A DNA stretch of 64,000 nucleotides from Plotosus lineatus (Eukaryota > Chordata > Actinopteri > Siluriformes > Plotosidae). Positions 45,355-57,674 of the stretch are shown here, piece by piece. How positions within the stretch are numbered: position 1 is the first letter of the stretch; every line of letters begins with the position of its first letter. Where the stretch lies: assembly GCA_024760905.1 (NCBI GenBank), contig CM045734.1, positions 42,173,564 to 42,237,563 of the forward strand, in the 5' to 3' direction. The notes under the pieces are model-generated. The model was not told where the DNA came from, ran no database searches, and worked only from the letters and a program-made list of their open reading frames with translations. The position numbers and the translations under genes are program-made.

Positions 45355-45600
45355 TGAGTTCACCAATCAGGGTGCTCGTTTCAGATCTTTCCTTAGTAAC
45401 TTGCCTGCGTTGTTTACGTGCATATGGTCTTTATTTCTTTATTTTATTCACCGAAACGGCATTTTAATATTAAAACAGTATCCAAAATGGAGAGACAACT
45501 TCACCACCGTTCTGCTGGTGTATGGATTATAGTGTGTCTTGCACCAAACTCGGTGAATAATTGCAAAGAAAACGGTAAGTTTGCTACTGTTTTTATCTAG
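45355..45600 (+). other. Promoter-plus-first-exon-like segment within pogo-B, unassigned
   Basis: CACCAATCAGGG (CCAAT-box-like) lies about 120 bp before ATG at 45487. The frame reads MERQLHHRSAGVWIIVCLAP then NSVNNCKENG and meets a good donor (AACG|GTAAGT) near 45573. No following exon was found, and the protein is not recognised. It could be the start of a transposase gene or chance. Confidence 0.25.
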
Positions 45601-45789
45601 TTCTATGAGGGTACTCCTCAGAAAAATTGAAATATAAGACATTTTTAGTGAGTTTTAGTCGATTTCACTTCAGCAAGTATTAGTTAAATACTTGTTTTTA
45701 TGCAAAAATCCAAATTTCGATAAAAAAGACCACTTTTACTTTTTTGGCCGTTTTCAGCGCCTACATTCGGTGGAGCACCTCACATACAC

Positions 45790-47322
45790 TCTTCTTTTCC
45801 TTTTGGCTTTTCACTTCAGGGGTCGCCACAGCGAATCATCTGCCTCCATCTCACCCTATCCTTTGCATCTTCTTCTCTTACACCAACGACCTTCATGTCC
45901 TCCTTCACCACATCCATGAATCGTCTCTTTGGTCTTCCTCTAGGCCTTCTGCCTGGTAGTTCCAGCCTCAGCATCCTATTACCAATATACTCACTATCCC
46001 TCCTCTGTACATGTCCAAACCATCTCAATCTAGCCTCTCTGACTTTGTCTCCAAAACATCTTACATGTGCTGTCCCTCTGATGTACTCATTCCTAATCCT
46101 ATCCATCCTCGTTACTCCCAAAGAGAACCTCAACATTTTCATCTCTGCTACCTCCAGCTCTGCCTCCTGTCTTTTCCCCAGGGCCACTGTTTCTAACCCA
46201 TACAACATCGTTGGCCTCAACACCGTCTTGTACACTTTTCCTTTCATTCGGACACTTTTCTCCAACCATTCCAACCTGCCTGCACACGCTTCTTGACCTC
46301 TTTTCCACACTCTCCATTGCTCTGGATTGTTGAGCCTAAGTACTTAAAATCCTCCACCTTTCTTATCTTTGCTCCCTGTAATCTCACTGCTCCTCTTGGG
46401 TCCTTGTCATTCATGCACATGTATTCTGTCTTACTGAGGCTAATCTTCATTCCCCTCCTTTCCAGGGCATACCTCCACCTCTCTAGATTTTCTTGCACTT
46501 GTTCTCTGCTCTCACTGCAGATCACAATGTCATCTGCAAACATCATAGTCCATGGGGAATCTTGTCTAACCTCGTCTGTCAGCCTGTCCATCACCATAGC
46601 AAACAAGAAGGGGCTGAGAGCTGACCCTTGATGCAGTCCCACCTCCACCTTGAACTCTTCTGTCACACCGACAGCACACCTCACCACTGTCTTACATCTC
46701 TCATACATGTCCTGCACCACTCTAACATACTTCTCTGCCACTCCAGACTTCCTCATGCAATACCACAGTTCTTCTCTCGGCACCCTGTCATATGCTTTCT
46801 CCAGATCCACAAAGGCACAATGCAGCTCCCTCTGTCCTTCTCTGTACTTCTCCATTAACATCCTCAAGGCAAACACTGCATCTGTGGTGCTCTTTCTTGG
46901 CATGAAACCAAACTGTTGTTCACAAATGCTGACCTCTGCCCTTAGTCTAGCTTCCAGTATTCTTTCCCATAACTTCATCATATGGCTCATCAACTTGATC
47001 CCTCTGTAGTTGCCACAACTCTGCACGTCTCCCTTGTTCTTAAAAATGGGCACCAGCACACTTCTCCTCCATTCCTCTGGCATCCTCTCACTCTAAGACC
47101 TTGTTAAATGTTCTTGTCAGAAAATCTACTGCTACCTCTCCTAGACACTTCCATACCTCCACCGGTATGTCATCAGGACCAACTGCCTTTCCATTCTTCA
47201 TCCTCTTCAATGCCCTCCTCACTTCACCCTTACTAATCTTTACTACTTCCTGGTCCTCAACAGTCACCTCTTCTACTCTTTTTTTCTCTCTCATTTTCCT
47301 CATTCATCAGCTCTTCAAAGTA
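45790..47322 (-). mobile_element. RTE-a LINE with 11-bp target duplication, inside pogo-B
   Basis: CTCACATACAC lies at 45779-45789 and 47323-47333. It is 5'-truncated in the linker before the reverse transcriptase. The 3' end is at 45790 (reverse of GAAAAGCCAAAAGGAAAAGA). Confidence 0.93.
45816..47303 (-). pseudogene. RTE-a reverse transcriptase and C-terminal region
   Basis: 47303-47088: GEVRRALKRMKNGKAVGPDD. After a frame break, 47083-46244 is a 279-codon open stretch with SCGNYRGIKLMSHMMKLWER, FVDLEKAYDRVPREE (motif A), VGLHQGSALSPFLFAMVMDR (motif B), [14 protein letters not shown] (motif C, both Asp present) and DFKYLGSTIQSNGECG. A second break near 46250-46310 leads to the C-terminal frame ending MIRCGDP-stop. 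The catalytic core is intact, but the protein is broken at both ends. Confidence 0.9.
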
Positions 47323-48880
47323 CTCACATACACAGTGATGAATTAACTATCTGCTCAGATCGGCACAATCTAATGCATACTCAGTTAAGCAAAGAAAGTT
47401 GTGATATGAATGAAAACCTGAATCCACAAATTACAGAACAATTACAGATATTTATTATCTTTTAGCAGAATCCTAAGAGTGTATACTTATTTTTATATTA
47501 ATATTCATTAGGATTTGTACTTGTTCTTTGTATGCATCTCGTGAATAAAGTTTATATACTTACACAAAAGAAAGAACTTTCCGCTTTGCTGAGATTCACA
47601 CAGTGCAGGCTGTGTTCTAAACGAGTTCAACGGCACCCTTGTGCACTTGAAAGACCGAAAGTCTGTATAACCCACATCAAGTGCACTACTTTCGCAAGTA
47701 CACTGCTTTCGGTATTGAGCACTCACATATTGTAAGCGTTGATTGGCTGCTTTAAGCTTCATGTAAAGTGACTCGGTATAAATAAGTGGCTTATTTGAAA
47801 TTAATGTTGATATTATTTGATATATTTGATATTATTTTATAATGTTAATTTATAATGATTGATTTAGGGGTGTTTTATGAGATATGGTAATGGTATTTAT
47901 GGATGTATAGTACAGTATGAGCGTCATACGTCAATGTCACAACTTACGTTCGGCTGTCCGGAACAATTAAAAACGTAAGTTGGGGAGTGTCTGTAGTTTT
48001 TTTTTTTTTTTGTTTGTTTGGGGTTTTTTTTTGTTTGTTTTTGTTTGTTTGGGTTTTTTTTTGTTTGTTTTTGCATAATTGGCCTTGTTTTATGGAATTT
48101 TCCTTAACCTTTTCCCTATTTTTCTTTAATTTCCTTATTTTAAAAAATTTCCGATGAATATTTTTGAAAAACCCGCGATGCACTGAAGCCGCAGAAACTG
48201 AAGCACGGAGTAGCGAGGGATCCCTGTATTTCTACATTCTAGGACATTTGGAGTGGGCAGATGCTTCGCATCTGCACGGGAAAATGAACAACCCCGCCCT
48301 CCATGAGTTTCCTGCTGCCTTGCAGGTCGGCCTTGGCTGGTCAAAGGCTATGGGAGTAAACCCAGATAGAAAATCCGGTAAGGAGGCCCGAAGGCAGTTG
48401 GCCGAGCTCTGTGACGCCCTCTGACACCTCCTGCAGCCGCGCTGGCACCGGCTGTACTGGCTTGCCTTTCCGCCGGACTCTGACAGCAACGCCGAGAGGG
48501 GGATCCTGGCACTGGGCACTCCAGGATCTCCATACCACTTGCCCAGGCCTGCACCTGGAGAGGTCACTCCAGCTTCGCTGTCTCAGCATAGACATCAACA
48601 CGGGGAGCAGCAGACACCAGTGATAAGCCCAGGCTCATTTGGTGTAGAGCCGGGCGCTAGGGGTTGCTCTCGACGGTGGGAGGAGTCCTCTGACTCCATT
48701 GGGAAGTTACCGCCCGCCTCAACCCGGGCAGCCCCCGGGCAATAAGGTACTACCCCGCCACAACTTGCTTGCTTCATCGGGTGTGTGAAGCTTAGATCAA
48801 AATCGACAGGCTTGTTGTAAAATTGAGCACCAGGCAAACACAGAAAGAAAAAGACAAAGCAACCGCCAGCCCTGCGGCTG

Positions 48881-49860
48881 GCAACCTGGAACGTCAGAAC
48901 GATGTGTCCCGGCCTCACTGACGACCTCCAGCAAGTCGACGACACAAGGAAAACCGCCATCATTAGCCGTGAGCTGGCCAAGCGGAACATCGACATCGCC
49001 GCCCTACAGGAGACACGCCTTGCTTCAAGTGGCAGTCTCAAGGAGAAGGACTACACGTTCTTCTGGCAAGGTCTGGAGGCAGACGGCGGCGACTCTATGG
49101 GGTTGGTTTCGCAGTTCGCAACTCCCTGCTGTCGTCAATTGAACCTCCTTCTCAGGGAACCGAGCGCATCCTCTCACTCCGACTCACCACCTCCTCGGGA
49201 CTTACACACATTTTCTGCGCCTCGCCCCAACACTCGGCTCCACAACTGAGGCAAAAGATGCATTCTACGAGGAGCTTGAGGCAAGGATCAGAGAGATACC
49301 AGTGAAGGAAAACCTGTTCCTGCTCGGAGACTTCAATGCCCGGGTGGGAGCAGACTGCACCGCCTGGCCACGCTGCATTGGACACTTTGGCATTGGCAAG
49401 CTCAACGAGAATGGACAACGGCTACTTGAGCTCTGCTCCTTCCATGACCTCGCCATTACCAACACCTTCTATGCCACCAAGCCCCACCACAGAGTTTCAT
49501 GGAGACATCCCAGGTCGAGGCACTGGCACCAGCTGGACTTCGTCATCACCAGGAGACCCATGCTGAACCACGTGCTCTGCACACGTAGTTACCATAGTGC
49601 AGACTGCGACACTGACCATTCCTGGTCGGAAGCATGGTGCGTCTACGACCCAAACAGATCCACCGCTCCAAACATAAGGGCCAGCCCGCATCGACACTGC
49701 CAGAACTTCAAAGCCCGAGCTGCGCAAATGCTTTGCTGAGGCCATCGACAACGCCCTGGAAGACTGCCCCACAGACAACGCCACAGCACGCTGGGACTTC
49801 ATCCGCGATGCCGTATACCAGGCCGCCTCAGACACCTTCGGGAAGAGAGTCAGGAAAACG
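48881..49860 (+). pseudogene. LINE-b apurinic-like endonuclease, frameshifted
   Basis: Pieces in shifting frames: LATWNVRTMCPGLTDD (Asn), ALQETRLASSGSLKEKDYTF (Glu), VGFAVRNSLLSSIEPP, LFLLGDFNARVGAD (Asp and Asn), HRVSWRHPRSRHWHQLDFVI (Asp) and SADCDTDHS (Asp-His). Frame changes occur near 49100, 49220, 49650 and 49860. All recognisable catalytic residues are still present, so decay is by indel rather than active-site loss. Confidence 0.85.
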
Positions 49861-49889
49861 AGGACTGGTTCGAGGCTGGGATTGAAGAT

Positions 49890-51671
49890 ATGGAGCCTGC
49901 CATAGCCGCCAAGGGTGTTGCGCTCCTTGAGTACAAGAGGAAGCCATGCGAGAAATCACTGGCCACCTACAGAGAAGCCCGCAACAATGCCAAGAGGGTC
50001 GCCCGCAGGTGCGCCAACGACTACTGGCTGAAGCTTTGCAGCGATATTCAGACCTCTGCGGACTGTGGAAACACCCGTGCCATGTATGAGGGGATGAACA
50101 AAGCTCTCGGACCAAGTGCCACCAAGATCGCACCCCTCAAATCCACCTCCGGCGACATCATCAAGGACCGTGGGGAGCAGATGGAGAGATGGGCCGAGCA
50201 CTATTCAGAGCTATACTCCAGAGAGAATGTTGTCACTGACACAGCCATGGAGAACACCATCCCACTGCCCACCATGGAAGAACTCGACTCGCCACCTACC
50301 ATCGAAGAGCTCAGCAAGGCCATTAACTCGCTGTCTAGCGGGAAGGCACCAGGCAGCGACGGAATCCCTCCAGAGGTGATGAAGGCTGCAAAAGAGAGCT
50401 CCCTCCTTGGGCATCTCCATGAGCTTTTGCTTCAGTGCTGGGAAGAAGGAACGATACCCCAAGATATGCGAGATGCGAAGATCATCACGCTCTACAAGAA
50501 CAAGGGCGACCGCAGTGATTGCAACAACTATCGTGGGATCTCTCTTCTCAGCATTGTAGGGAAAGCCTTTGCAAGGGTAGTCCTCAACCGCCTGCAAGTA
50601 CTTGCAGACCGTGTGTATCCCGAGTCGCAGTGCGGGTTCCGGGCAAAGCGATCAACCATTGACATGGTGTTCTCCCTTCGGCAGCTGCAGGAAAAGTGCC
50701 GTGAGCAGCGACGTCCTTTGTTCCTCGCCTTCATCGATCTGACCAAGGCATTCGACTTGGTCAGTCGGTCTGGCCTCTTCACCCTCCTCCAGAAGATTGG
50801 ATGTCCCACCAAGCTCCTGAAGATAGTCGAGTCATTCCACGACAACACGTCTGGCACAGTTCAGTATAACGGAACATCATCAGACCCCTTTCCAATCAAG
50901 AGCGGTGTGAAACAAGGGTGTGTCCTGGCCCCGACACTTTTCGGCATATTTTTCTCTTTGCTCCTGTGCTACGCATTCAGCGAGTCCGAAGATGGCATCT
51001 TCCTCCACACACGGAGTGATGGGAACCTCTTTAATCTCGCCCGCCTCAGGGCAAAGACCAAGGTGCGCAAGGTCCTCATCCGGGATATGCTCTTTGCTGA
51101 CGACGCTGCCCTCACTGCTCACTCTGAAGCCGCCCTTCAGCAACTCATCAATCACTTCGCGGAGGCATGCACAGAGTTTGGACTCACTATCAGCCTCAAG
51201 AAAACCAATATCATGGGTCAGGATGTCAGCACAACTCCCACAATCAACATCGGCGATTACACCCTGGAAGTGGTGGACAAGTTCACCTACCTTGGCTCCA
51301 CCATCTCCAGCAACCTATCCCTGGATGCTGAGCTAAACGTAAGGATAGGCAAAGCAGCAACATCCATGGCCCGCCTAGCGAAGCGTGTGTGGAACAACCC
51401 CAGGTTGACCCTAAACACGAAGATGAAGGTGTACCAAGCATGCGTGTTGAACACGCTTCTATACGGCAGTGAGGCCTGGACCCTATACATGCACCAGGAG
51501 CGAAGACTAAACGCCTTTCACCTGCGCAACCTCAGTGGACTGCTCGGCATTAGGTGGCAGGATCGTGTCTCCAACTCGCTGCGTCTTGGCCCAGGCAGGC
51601 ATGTCAAGCATGTTCGCCATCCTCTCCCAGAAGCGCCTGCGCTGGCTCGGACACATCTGCAGGATGGATGA
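49890..51671 (+). pseudogene. LINE-b reverse transcriptase, 593-codon open frame
   Basis: This is the longest unbroken coding stretch in the window. Blocks: ARRCANDYWLKLCSDIQTSA, SSGKAPGSDGIPPEVMKAAK, ITLYKNKGDRSDCNNYRGIS, QCGFRAKRSTIDMVFSLRQL, FLAFIDLTKAFDLV (motif A), KSGVKQGCVLAPTLFGIFFS (motif B), RDMLFADDAALTAHSEA (motif C), KFTYLGSTISSNLSLDAELN and NTLLYGSEAWTLYMHQERRL. The catalytic Asp residues are kept. A frameshift near 51590 separates it from the C-terminal part. A host gene is excluded by the TSD-bounded LINE context. Confidence 0.92.
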
Positions 51672-52050
51672 ATTCCGCATTCCAAAGGACATCCTCTATG
51701 GCGAGCTCGCCTCAGGAACACGACCAACAGGACGACCCGCCCTGCGCTACAAGGATGTCTGCAAGAGGGACCTGAAGTCATGCAGCATCAACCCAGTAGA
51801 TCTCGAGGCAGCGAGCTCCGACCGCTCTAGCTGGCGTGGAAAGGTAAAATCCGGTGTGCAGCAGGCCGAGGAGGCGAGAGAGATCCAGCATGAGGAGAAG
51901 AAGAACCGCAAACAGCAGAGAATTCTGTCTGCCACAGCCTGCCCCACGATCCCTACTGCAGAATACACTTGCAGCAAGTGTGGTAGGAGCTGCATCTCCC
52001 GCATTGGCTTATTCAGCCACAGCCGGCGCTGCAGCCTCTCAGCTAATTGA
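51590..52050 (+). pseudogene. LINE-b C-terminal region with C2HC-like finger
   Basis: The frame continues FAILSQKRLRWLGHICRMDE, GTRPTGRPALRYKDVCKRDL and ends YTCSKCGRSCISRIGLFSHS RRCSLSAN-stop. The last block has a C-x2-C...H-x3-C arrangement, probably a nucleic-acid-binding finger at the end of the polyprotein. Confidence 0.85.
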
Positions 52051-52118
52051 TAGACCTGCCTAGGTGCAGACTCCATTGTCTCTAGAGACAGACGGATGCC
52101 AAGAGAAGGACATTTGGA

Positions 52119-52890
52119 CCTGAACCACTGTTGTACTGAAAAATAACATTTCATTCGTGGTTTTTTGCAATTCATTTAAATTTGTCACAATTTTTGACAA
52201 GCTGCTGAAGTTTCAACAACCCAGTGATTTAGAAGTGTCCAGGAAAACTAAAGTAGACAGTAAGGCATTGAAATATGAATAATTAAAATTTTTTCATCGC
52301 CTTAAAACTTTAAAGCACTCTCCTGGAAATTCACAAAAATGGACTTCGCTCACTGTTGCTCTAAGGGACTCAGATAATAACGGCTGGCGAAAAGAAAATG
52401 GAGGATAGCAACAAACATTTCTTGGATTCATTTTATGTTTACATGGAGGTTACACATACAAATACAGATTGTTCATGAAGATAATGACGATACCCCAAAG
52501 CAGTCAGTGTCTTTATTAGTGTTCATGTGTATAAAATTAGGTAACTTATGAAGAATTTCATATAACAGATTGTAAAATGAGCTGGGAACAGAGGAATATA
52601 ATCCAGCTCTTGTTCAATATATCTCTTACACTAAGATGGAGAAGAGGATTAATAATTAATATTTTTCATTTCCTTTATGTGAATGCGCAAAGAGCACTAT
52701 TTTCCAAGTCCTCCAATCATACTGGAGGGTTACATTCCAGATCTCTCTCTCTCTCTCTTAAAAAAGGCTCAACTACTTCATCAGATCTTCTCAATACATT
52801 ATGTGCAGCCTGTATTTCCCAGAAATATATCCATACCATTAATTTTTAATTCCCAGAAAGATATAAATTTTCCACGATGGTTCTTCCTGG
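52119..52890. other. No gene recognised
   Basis: AT-rich flank of LINE-b with a short (CT)n run at 52743-52758. Confidence 0.5.
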
Positions 52891-52891
52891 C

Positions 52892-53240
52892 GGGGCGGCA
52901 CGGTGGCGCAGTGGTTAGCATGTCTGTTTCACAGCAAGAGGGCCCTTTGATTGATTCTTGGTTCGGGGCATTTCTGGGTAGAGTTTGTATGTTCTCCTTG
53001 TACTTGTGTGGGTTTCCTTCGGGTACTGTAGTTTCTTCCCCTAGTTTAAAAACATGCATACAGGCTTACTCTCGGTTGAAAATTTCCCCTAGATATGAGT
53101 GTGAATGGTTGAGTGTTGGTCCTCTGATTGCCTGGAAAGCTGTTCAGTGTGGACTCAGCCCTTGGCTCGGGTTGGATGAAATGGGCACCAGTGTCAGTGC
53201 AACCCTAGTTATCAAAAGATGAATGAATGGATGAATAAAT
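52892..53240 (+). mobile_element. SINE-III, full length
   Basis: Head GGCGGCACGGTGGCGCAGTG, middle GTTTGTATGTTCTCCTTG and GTGGGTTTCCTTCGGGTACT, and 3' module GATGAAATGGGCACCAG then CAACCCTAGTTATCAAAAGA and (TGAA)n. This copy shows that the 3' module of SINE-II is the normal ending of SINE-III. Confidence 0.85.
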
Positions 53241-53742
53241 TATTTTTCCTGGACTTGGAAGGTACAAGTACAACATATGTATTTATGGACAAGATATTAA
53301 TTTTTTTGGTTCAGACTGAATCAGTTACATTGCTGCTCATATTTTTCAGTTCTGTTTGTCTTGTTTAGTCCCTTTCAAAATCCTCATGTGATCATTAATC
53401 ACATCACTTCACATATTTAGATCTTTCATATGTTACGTTGCACATGTCGACCACATACAGACAACTTCCATATATAAAGCATGTGGTTTCATTTTTCTCC
53501 TGATATGATAATAATAATAAAAAAACAAACAAAAAAAAACAGATTGTATTATCTGCTTTTATAAATATTCCTATTTTTGTCAGGTAATTTTAAAAAAGCT
53601 TTCTTGTTGGTATTTTAAAATCTAGGGTTTAATGCAAACATAATCATACACACCCGGGGTCTCACGTGTTGGTTTCACCGCAGGCCTAATTACCTGAAGA
53701 GTGCTGCATGTTAAATTACTCCTCCTTAACTCTGTTATCATA

Positions 53743-53793
<51 letters not shown>

Positions 53794-53971
53794 TATATCT
53801 ATGTATATCCAGTCGATATAGTAAATTTAATATTCACATTTTTTTGCTTTGTAGAATGAAATGATGTATTCGCTGCATTTTCGATATGAAACATAGGAGC
53901 CAAGTCAAATAAAATAAATAGATTTGATCACTAGCTAAAAGCAGCACTTCAGTTAGGTCTCTCTCTCTGTT

Positions 53972-54004
<33 letters not shown>

Positions 54005-54320
54005 TGGTGGGTCAGTGAGTGATTGTGTGAATATTTTCTAAGAACCTAAACAAACAAACTGAGGTTGCACTACAGCACTTTTGTGTATGTGTTTTTATGT
54101 ATGACATTTAGCTGCACTTGCTGGTTCGCTTTTTTGCTGCTGGCACATACATCATCCTGAGAGAGGTCATCACCTGACCAGCTGCCACCTGCTTCTGCTG
54201 TCGTTCAGCAGTTGATTAGGGAAATAAACGTCTCAGGAACAACTTTCTTCTGGACTTCGTGTCAGCTTGCACAGACAAATCACGAGGCAAAGCAGAACAC
54301 ATCGTTCCAAGCATTTTATG
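53241..54320. other. No gene; simple repeats only
   Basis: Contains (CA)n at 53744-53791 and (CT)n/(GT)n at 53960-54004. No coding exon was recognised. Confidence 0.55.
53744..53791. repeat. (CA)n microsatellite
   Basis: About 24 CA units. Confidence 0.97.
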
Positions 54321-54332
54321 ATAAATTGTTCA

Positions 54333-54667
54333 TTTTCTGTAACCGATTAATCCTAATTAGGGTCACAGGGAGGCTGGCGCCCATCCCAGCCAACTCCGGG
54401 CAAGGGCAGAGTACACCCTGGACAACTCGACAGGCCATCGCAGGGCGGAAACACGGTGACGGCTTTGCAGCCTACTCTTGTTGAAAGTCAGCAATGGTTC
54501 TTTTACATGAACCTCTCACCATAGACAGTGAGAGACATGGCCGGCCTTTGATAAACCAGTTAGCTGTACTGGGGGAGTGCGTGTGTCAACCCTGTGGAGA
54601 GTGAGACTCGAACTCCCAAACTTAGGATCAGCGATCCAGCACCCTATTCCACTAGGCCACCACTGCC
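54333..54667 (-). mobile_element. SINE-II, full length
   Basis: Tail module CCTAATTAGGGTCACAGGGA, common body and reversed head (AGGCCACCACTGCC). Imperfect flanks TTATGATAAATT / TTATTGTAAATT. Confidence 0.87.
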
Positions 54668-55119
54668 TTTATTGTAAATTATCCATAACAATCTATATAG
54701 ACTTATTTCATCTGAAAAAGACCTTGTATCGTTAGTTAACTATGGCATAAAAATGTACGGATGCATTGGCAGAATCTGATTTAAAAACATGTACTAGATG
54801 CATCTTCAATTAAAAACAGTTACTAACAATTATTGCAAGCTAGGCACAAGCTTATCAGCTTAAAACAATCCAAGATCCACAACAAGTTCAACCCAAGGCT
54901 TATTATTATAATCCAATCAGTGAAAAGAATTTGTTTTGACAGCCTAGCTTGTTCTGCCTGAAAATAAAGATTCAAAGGAGAAGAATGACTCACTTGACTT
55001 GACTCTTATTTTTATTTTTCTGGAACAAAGATTAGGCACACAATCAGCATGATGAATACTATCTTCATCTGCTACCCCTGTTCGGGAAAAAGAGCCTTTT
55101 CACTATCTAATATATCCCC

Positions 55120-55461
55120 ATCCATCCATTTTCTGTAACCGCTTAATCCCAATTAGGGTCTCGGGGAGGCTGGTGCACATCCCAGCTGACTTCAAGCGAG
55201 AGCAGAGTACATCCTGGACAGCTCCCTAGGCCATCGCAGGGTGGGAACAATGCTGATGGTTATGCAGCTACTCTTGTCAAAAGTCAGCAGTGGTTCTTTT
55301 ACATGCCTCACACCATAGACAGTGAGAGACATGGCCGGACTATGATAACCCAGTTAACTGAACTGGGGGGGACATGGACGGCGACCCTGTCAACCCGGTG
55401 AGAGTGAGGCTTGAACCCTTAATCTTAGGATCGGTGATCCAGCACCAGGCCACCGCTGCCC
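55120..55461 (-). mobile_element. SINE-II, full length
   Basis: Starts (CCAT)n then TTTTCTGTAACCGCTTAATC and ends with the reversed head (GCCACCGCTGCCC). It is followed by an A-run and (TA)n, and target repeats are unclear. Confidence 0.85.
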
Positions 55462-55468
55462 ATGTTAT

Positions 55469-55476
55469 TAAAAAAA

Positions 55477-55544
<68 letters not shown>
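55469..55544. repeat. A-run and (TA)n microsatellite
   Basis: About 24 A then about 26 TA units, joined directly to the truncated SINE-I at 55545. Confidence 0.95.
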
Positions 55545-55550
<6 letters not shown>

Positions 55551-55735
55551 CTATGGTGAGAAGCATGTAAAAGAACCATTGCTGACTTTCGTAAAGAGTA
55601 GCCACAAGCAAAGCCGTCAGTGTGTTTCTGTCCCTTGCTAAAGGGTTGTGACAGGAACCGATGCCAAACCAAATGTGCGGTTCAGATGATTCGTTGTGGC
55701 GACTCCTGAGAAAGGGAAAAAGCCGAAAGGAGAAA
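55545..55735 (+). mobile_element. SINE-I, 5'-truncated
   Basis: Starts TGTCTATGGTGAGAAGCATG and ends GTGGCGACTCCTGAGAAAGG, AAAAGCCGAAAGGAG. It has a short deletion in the leader-derived segment (GACAGGAACCGATGCC). Confidence 0.85.
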
Positions 55736-55756
55736 AAAAAAAATATATATATATAT

Positions 55757-55836
55757 GATGCGGAGGACAGGGTGAGGTGGAGGCGGATGATTTGCTGTGG
55801 CGACCCCTGAAGGGAGCAGCCGAAAGTAAAAGAAGA
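55757..55836 (+). mobile_element. RTE-a LINE, last 80 bp
   Basis: GATGCGGAGGACAGGGTGAG, GATGATTTGCTGTGGCGACC then CCTGAAGGGAGCAGCCGAAA. It lies about 20 bp after a SINE-I in the same orientation, so the shared 3' end of the two can be compared directly. Confidence 0.85.
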
Positions 55837-55839
55837 TAT

Positions 55840-56930
55840 ATATATATATATATGAACCCATTCAGCATTTCATTATAATACTGCATTCATTTAATCATAT
55901 CTTCATTCATCTTTATTAATCTCATCATCTTTATATATACGTTTATTTATTTTGTTTCCCCCCCTTTTTTAGAAACACTAAACATGATGCATAAATGCAC
56001 CTGGAATAGGATGTCATGCACCTCCTCATACATAGTACTGGTGACACAAATTTTGAAACAAAAATAATAAATCATTAGATGTAAATACATACCAGCCAAA
56101 TAGAACAATTGTAGAACATAATGAAACATGCCAAATTTTGTGATTTACACTCTTTTCCTCTCTCACTTTATATTTCCCTCATTCCTTTCACCTATTACTG
56201 AAGTGCAGGAACAAAATACACACACACACACAGACAGAGACAGAGAGCGAGCGAGAAAGAGAGCCCTGAATAATAAAAAAAGGAAAACCACCTACACACA
56301 TTCTAGGAGTACGTATAGTAATTTCAAGTAGCAGGTGGAAACTCCATTATTTTGTTATTGTCTTGAAGCTTCTATTGTGGATTTATTCATGTGCAGTGGC
56401 TAAAAGGCATGAAAAAATCTCCATATGGGGAAAAATCTTCATAGAAATTCACTGAAGTGTAATAAACCACTGAGATTGGCTGGGATCCACATCAACTCTG
56501 ACCACAATACAGCAGTTACTGAAGACGAATGAATGATGTAATTATACTGCACATCTCACAAATATACGCTGAGAGATATTTTTTAAAGCAAAAGATGTTC
56601 TTCTAAAGTCAAAATTCTCTTCTTTCTGTGGCAGGCTGGTAGAGGAGCACAGTGTCTTTTACAACCTCATAACACCATGTTCCCCAGTTCCATTCTTTCT
56701 CCCTGTGTGGCATTTCAAATGTTCTCTCTAGTGTCCCATTCAGGGTATATTCCTTCCACACTCATAGAGCGCCTGGGATACATCCTAGATAAAAGGTTAT
56801 CCCATATATTATAAGACATGCAGTATAATGCTGATCTTAATTATGTCTCAGACAACAAAACTCTACACATTTACATTCTGTTTTTTTTCCTGAAATGTCA
56901 AAAATAACAAATGTCTCTTATATATTATTA
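55840..56930. other. No gene recognised
   Basis: AT-rich, with a short (CA)n/(GA)n patch at 56218-56260 and a possible SINE tail scrap at 56470-56535. Confidence 0.5.
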
Positions 56931-56939
56931 TTATTATCA

Positions 56940-57290
56940 GTTCATTTTCTGTAACTGCTTAATCCTAATTAGGGTAGAGGGGAGGCTGGCGCCCATCCCA
57001 GCCGACTCTGGGCGAGGGTAGAGTACACCCTGGACAGCTCACCAGGCCATCGCAGGGCGGAAACACACTGATGGCTATGCAACTACTCTTGTTGAAAGTC
57101 AGCAATGGTTCTTTCACATGAACCTCACATCACAGACAGTGAGAGACATGGCCGGTCTTTGATAACCCAGTTAGCTGCACTGGGGGGGTGGGGGGTTGGG
57201 GAAGACAGTGACAACCTGTGGTGAGTGGGGCTTGAACCCCCAACCTTACGATCAGTGATCCAGCACCTTTACCACTAGGCCACCACTGCC
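56940..57290 (-). mobile_element. SINE-II inserted in an (ATT)n region
   Basis: Tail module CCTAATTAGGGTAGAGGGGA, body with an expanded G-run (57181-57200) and the head reversed to GGCCACCACTGCC. ATTATT repeats flank both sides. Confidence 0.85.
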
Positions 57291-57292
57291 TC

Positions 57293-57325
<33 letters not shown>
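57291..57325. repeat. (ATT)n microsatellite
   Basis: About 11 ATT units next to the SINE head. Confidence 0.95.
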
Positions 57326-57327
<2 letters not shown>

Positions 57328-57674
57328 CACATGAGGACATATGGCAACACATACACAAAAAGCAAAGGATCACAATACTATTGTTTTCCTGTAGGGTAAG
57401 TCAATCAGTCTATGTGAGCAACAACAAAAGTAAAAACATTAATTTGTATTCAATTTGTATTCTGTCCCTGTCATTTCAGCAACCAAATCACACAACAGCC
57501 TGCAAACATTGGTCTCGCATGACCAATCAAGTCATCTTTTGGCATGTTGACTCTAGAGAATTTTTCTTTGCTAATGAATGCTGCCTAGCAGATTTTGATT
57601 TTATAAGATTTTGACAATAACATCTGATTATTCACTTTAAATGGGCCAGACCTAGATGCATGGTATATGAATGT

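Larger units (their letters stand above)
48253..52106 (+). mobile_element. LINE-b: GC-rich, nearly full-length non-LTR retrotransposon
   Basis: Exact 12-bp target repeats AGGACATTTGGA at 48241-48252 and 52107-52118 fix a 3,854-bp insertion. It is much richer in GC than its neighbours. About 600 bp of leader is followed by endonuclease, reverse transcriptase and a C-terminal zinc-finger-like end, then about 55 bp of 3' UTR ending GACAGACGGATGCC. RTE-like by layout. The clade is not certain. Confidence 0.9.

Noticed and set aside
45487..45573. THAP-like zinc-finger first exon
   Set aside because: The Cys spacing (VCLAPNSVNNCKENG) does not fit a THAP motif convincingly and no second exon was found. 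Kept only as an unassigned segment.
49890..51671. 593-codon reverse transcriptase frame as a possible host or domesticated gene
   Set aside because: It lies inside an insertion with exact 12-bp target repeats and has frame breaks on both sides in the same polyprotein, so it is a LINE copy.
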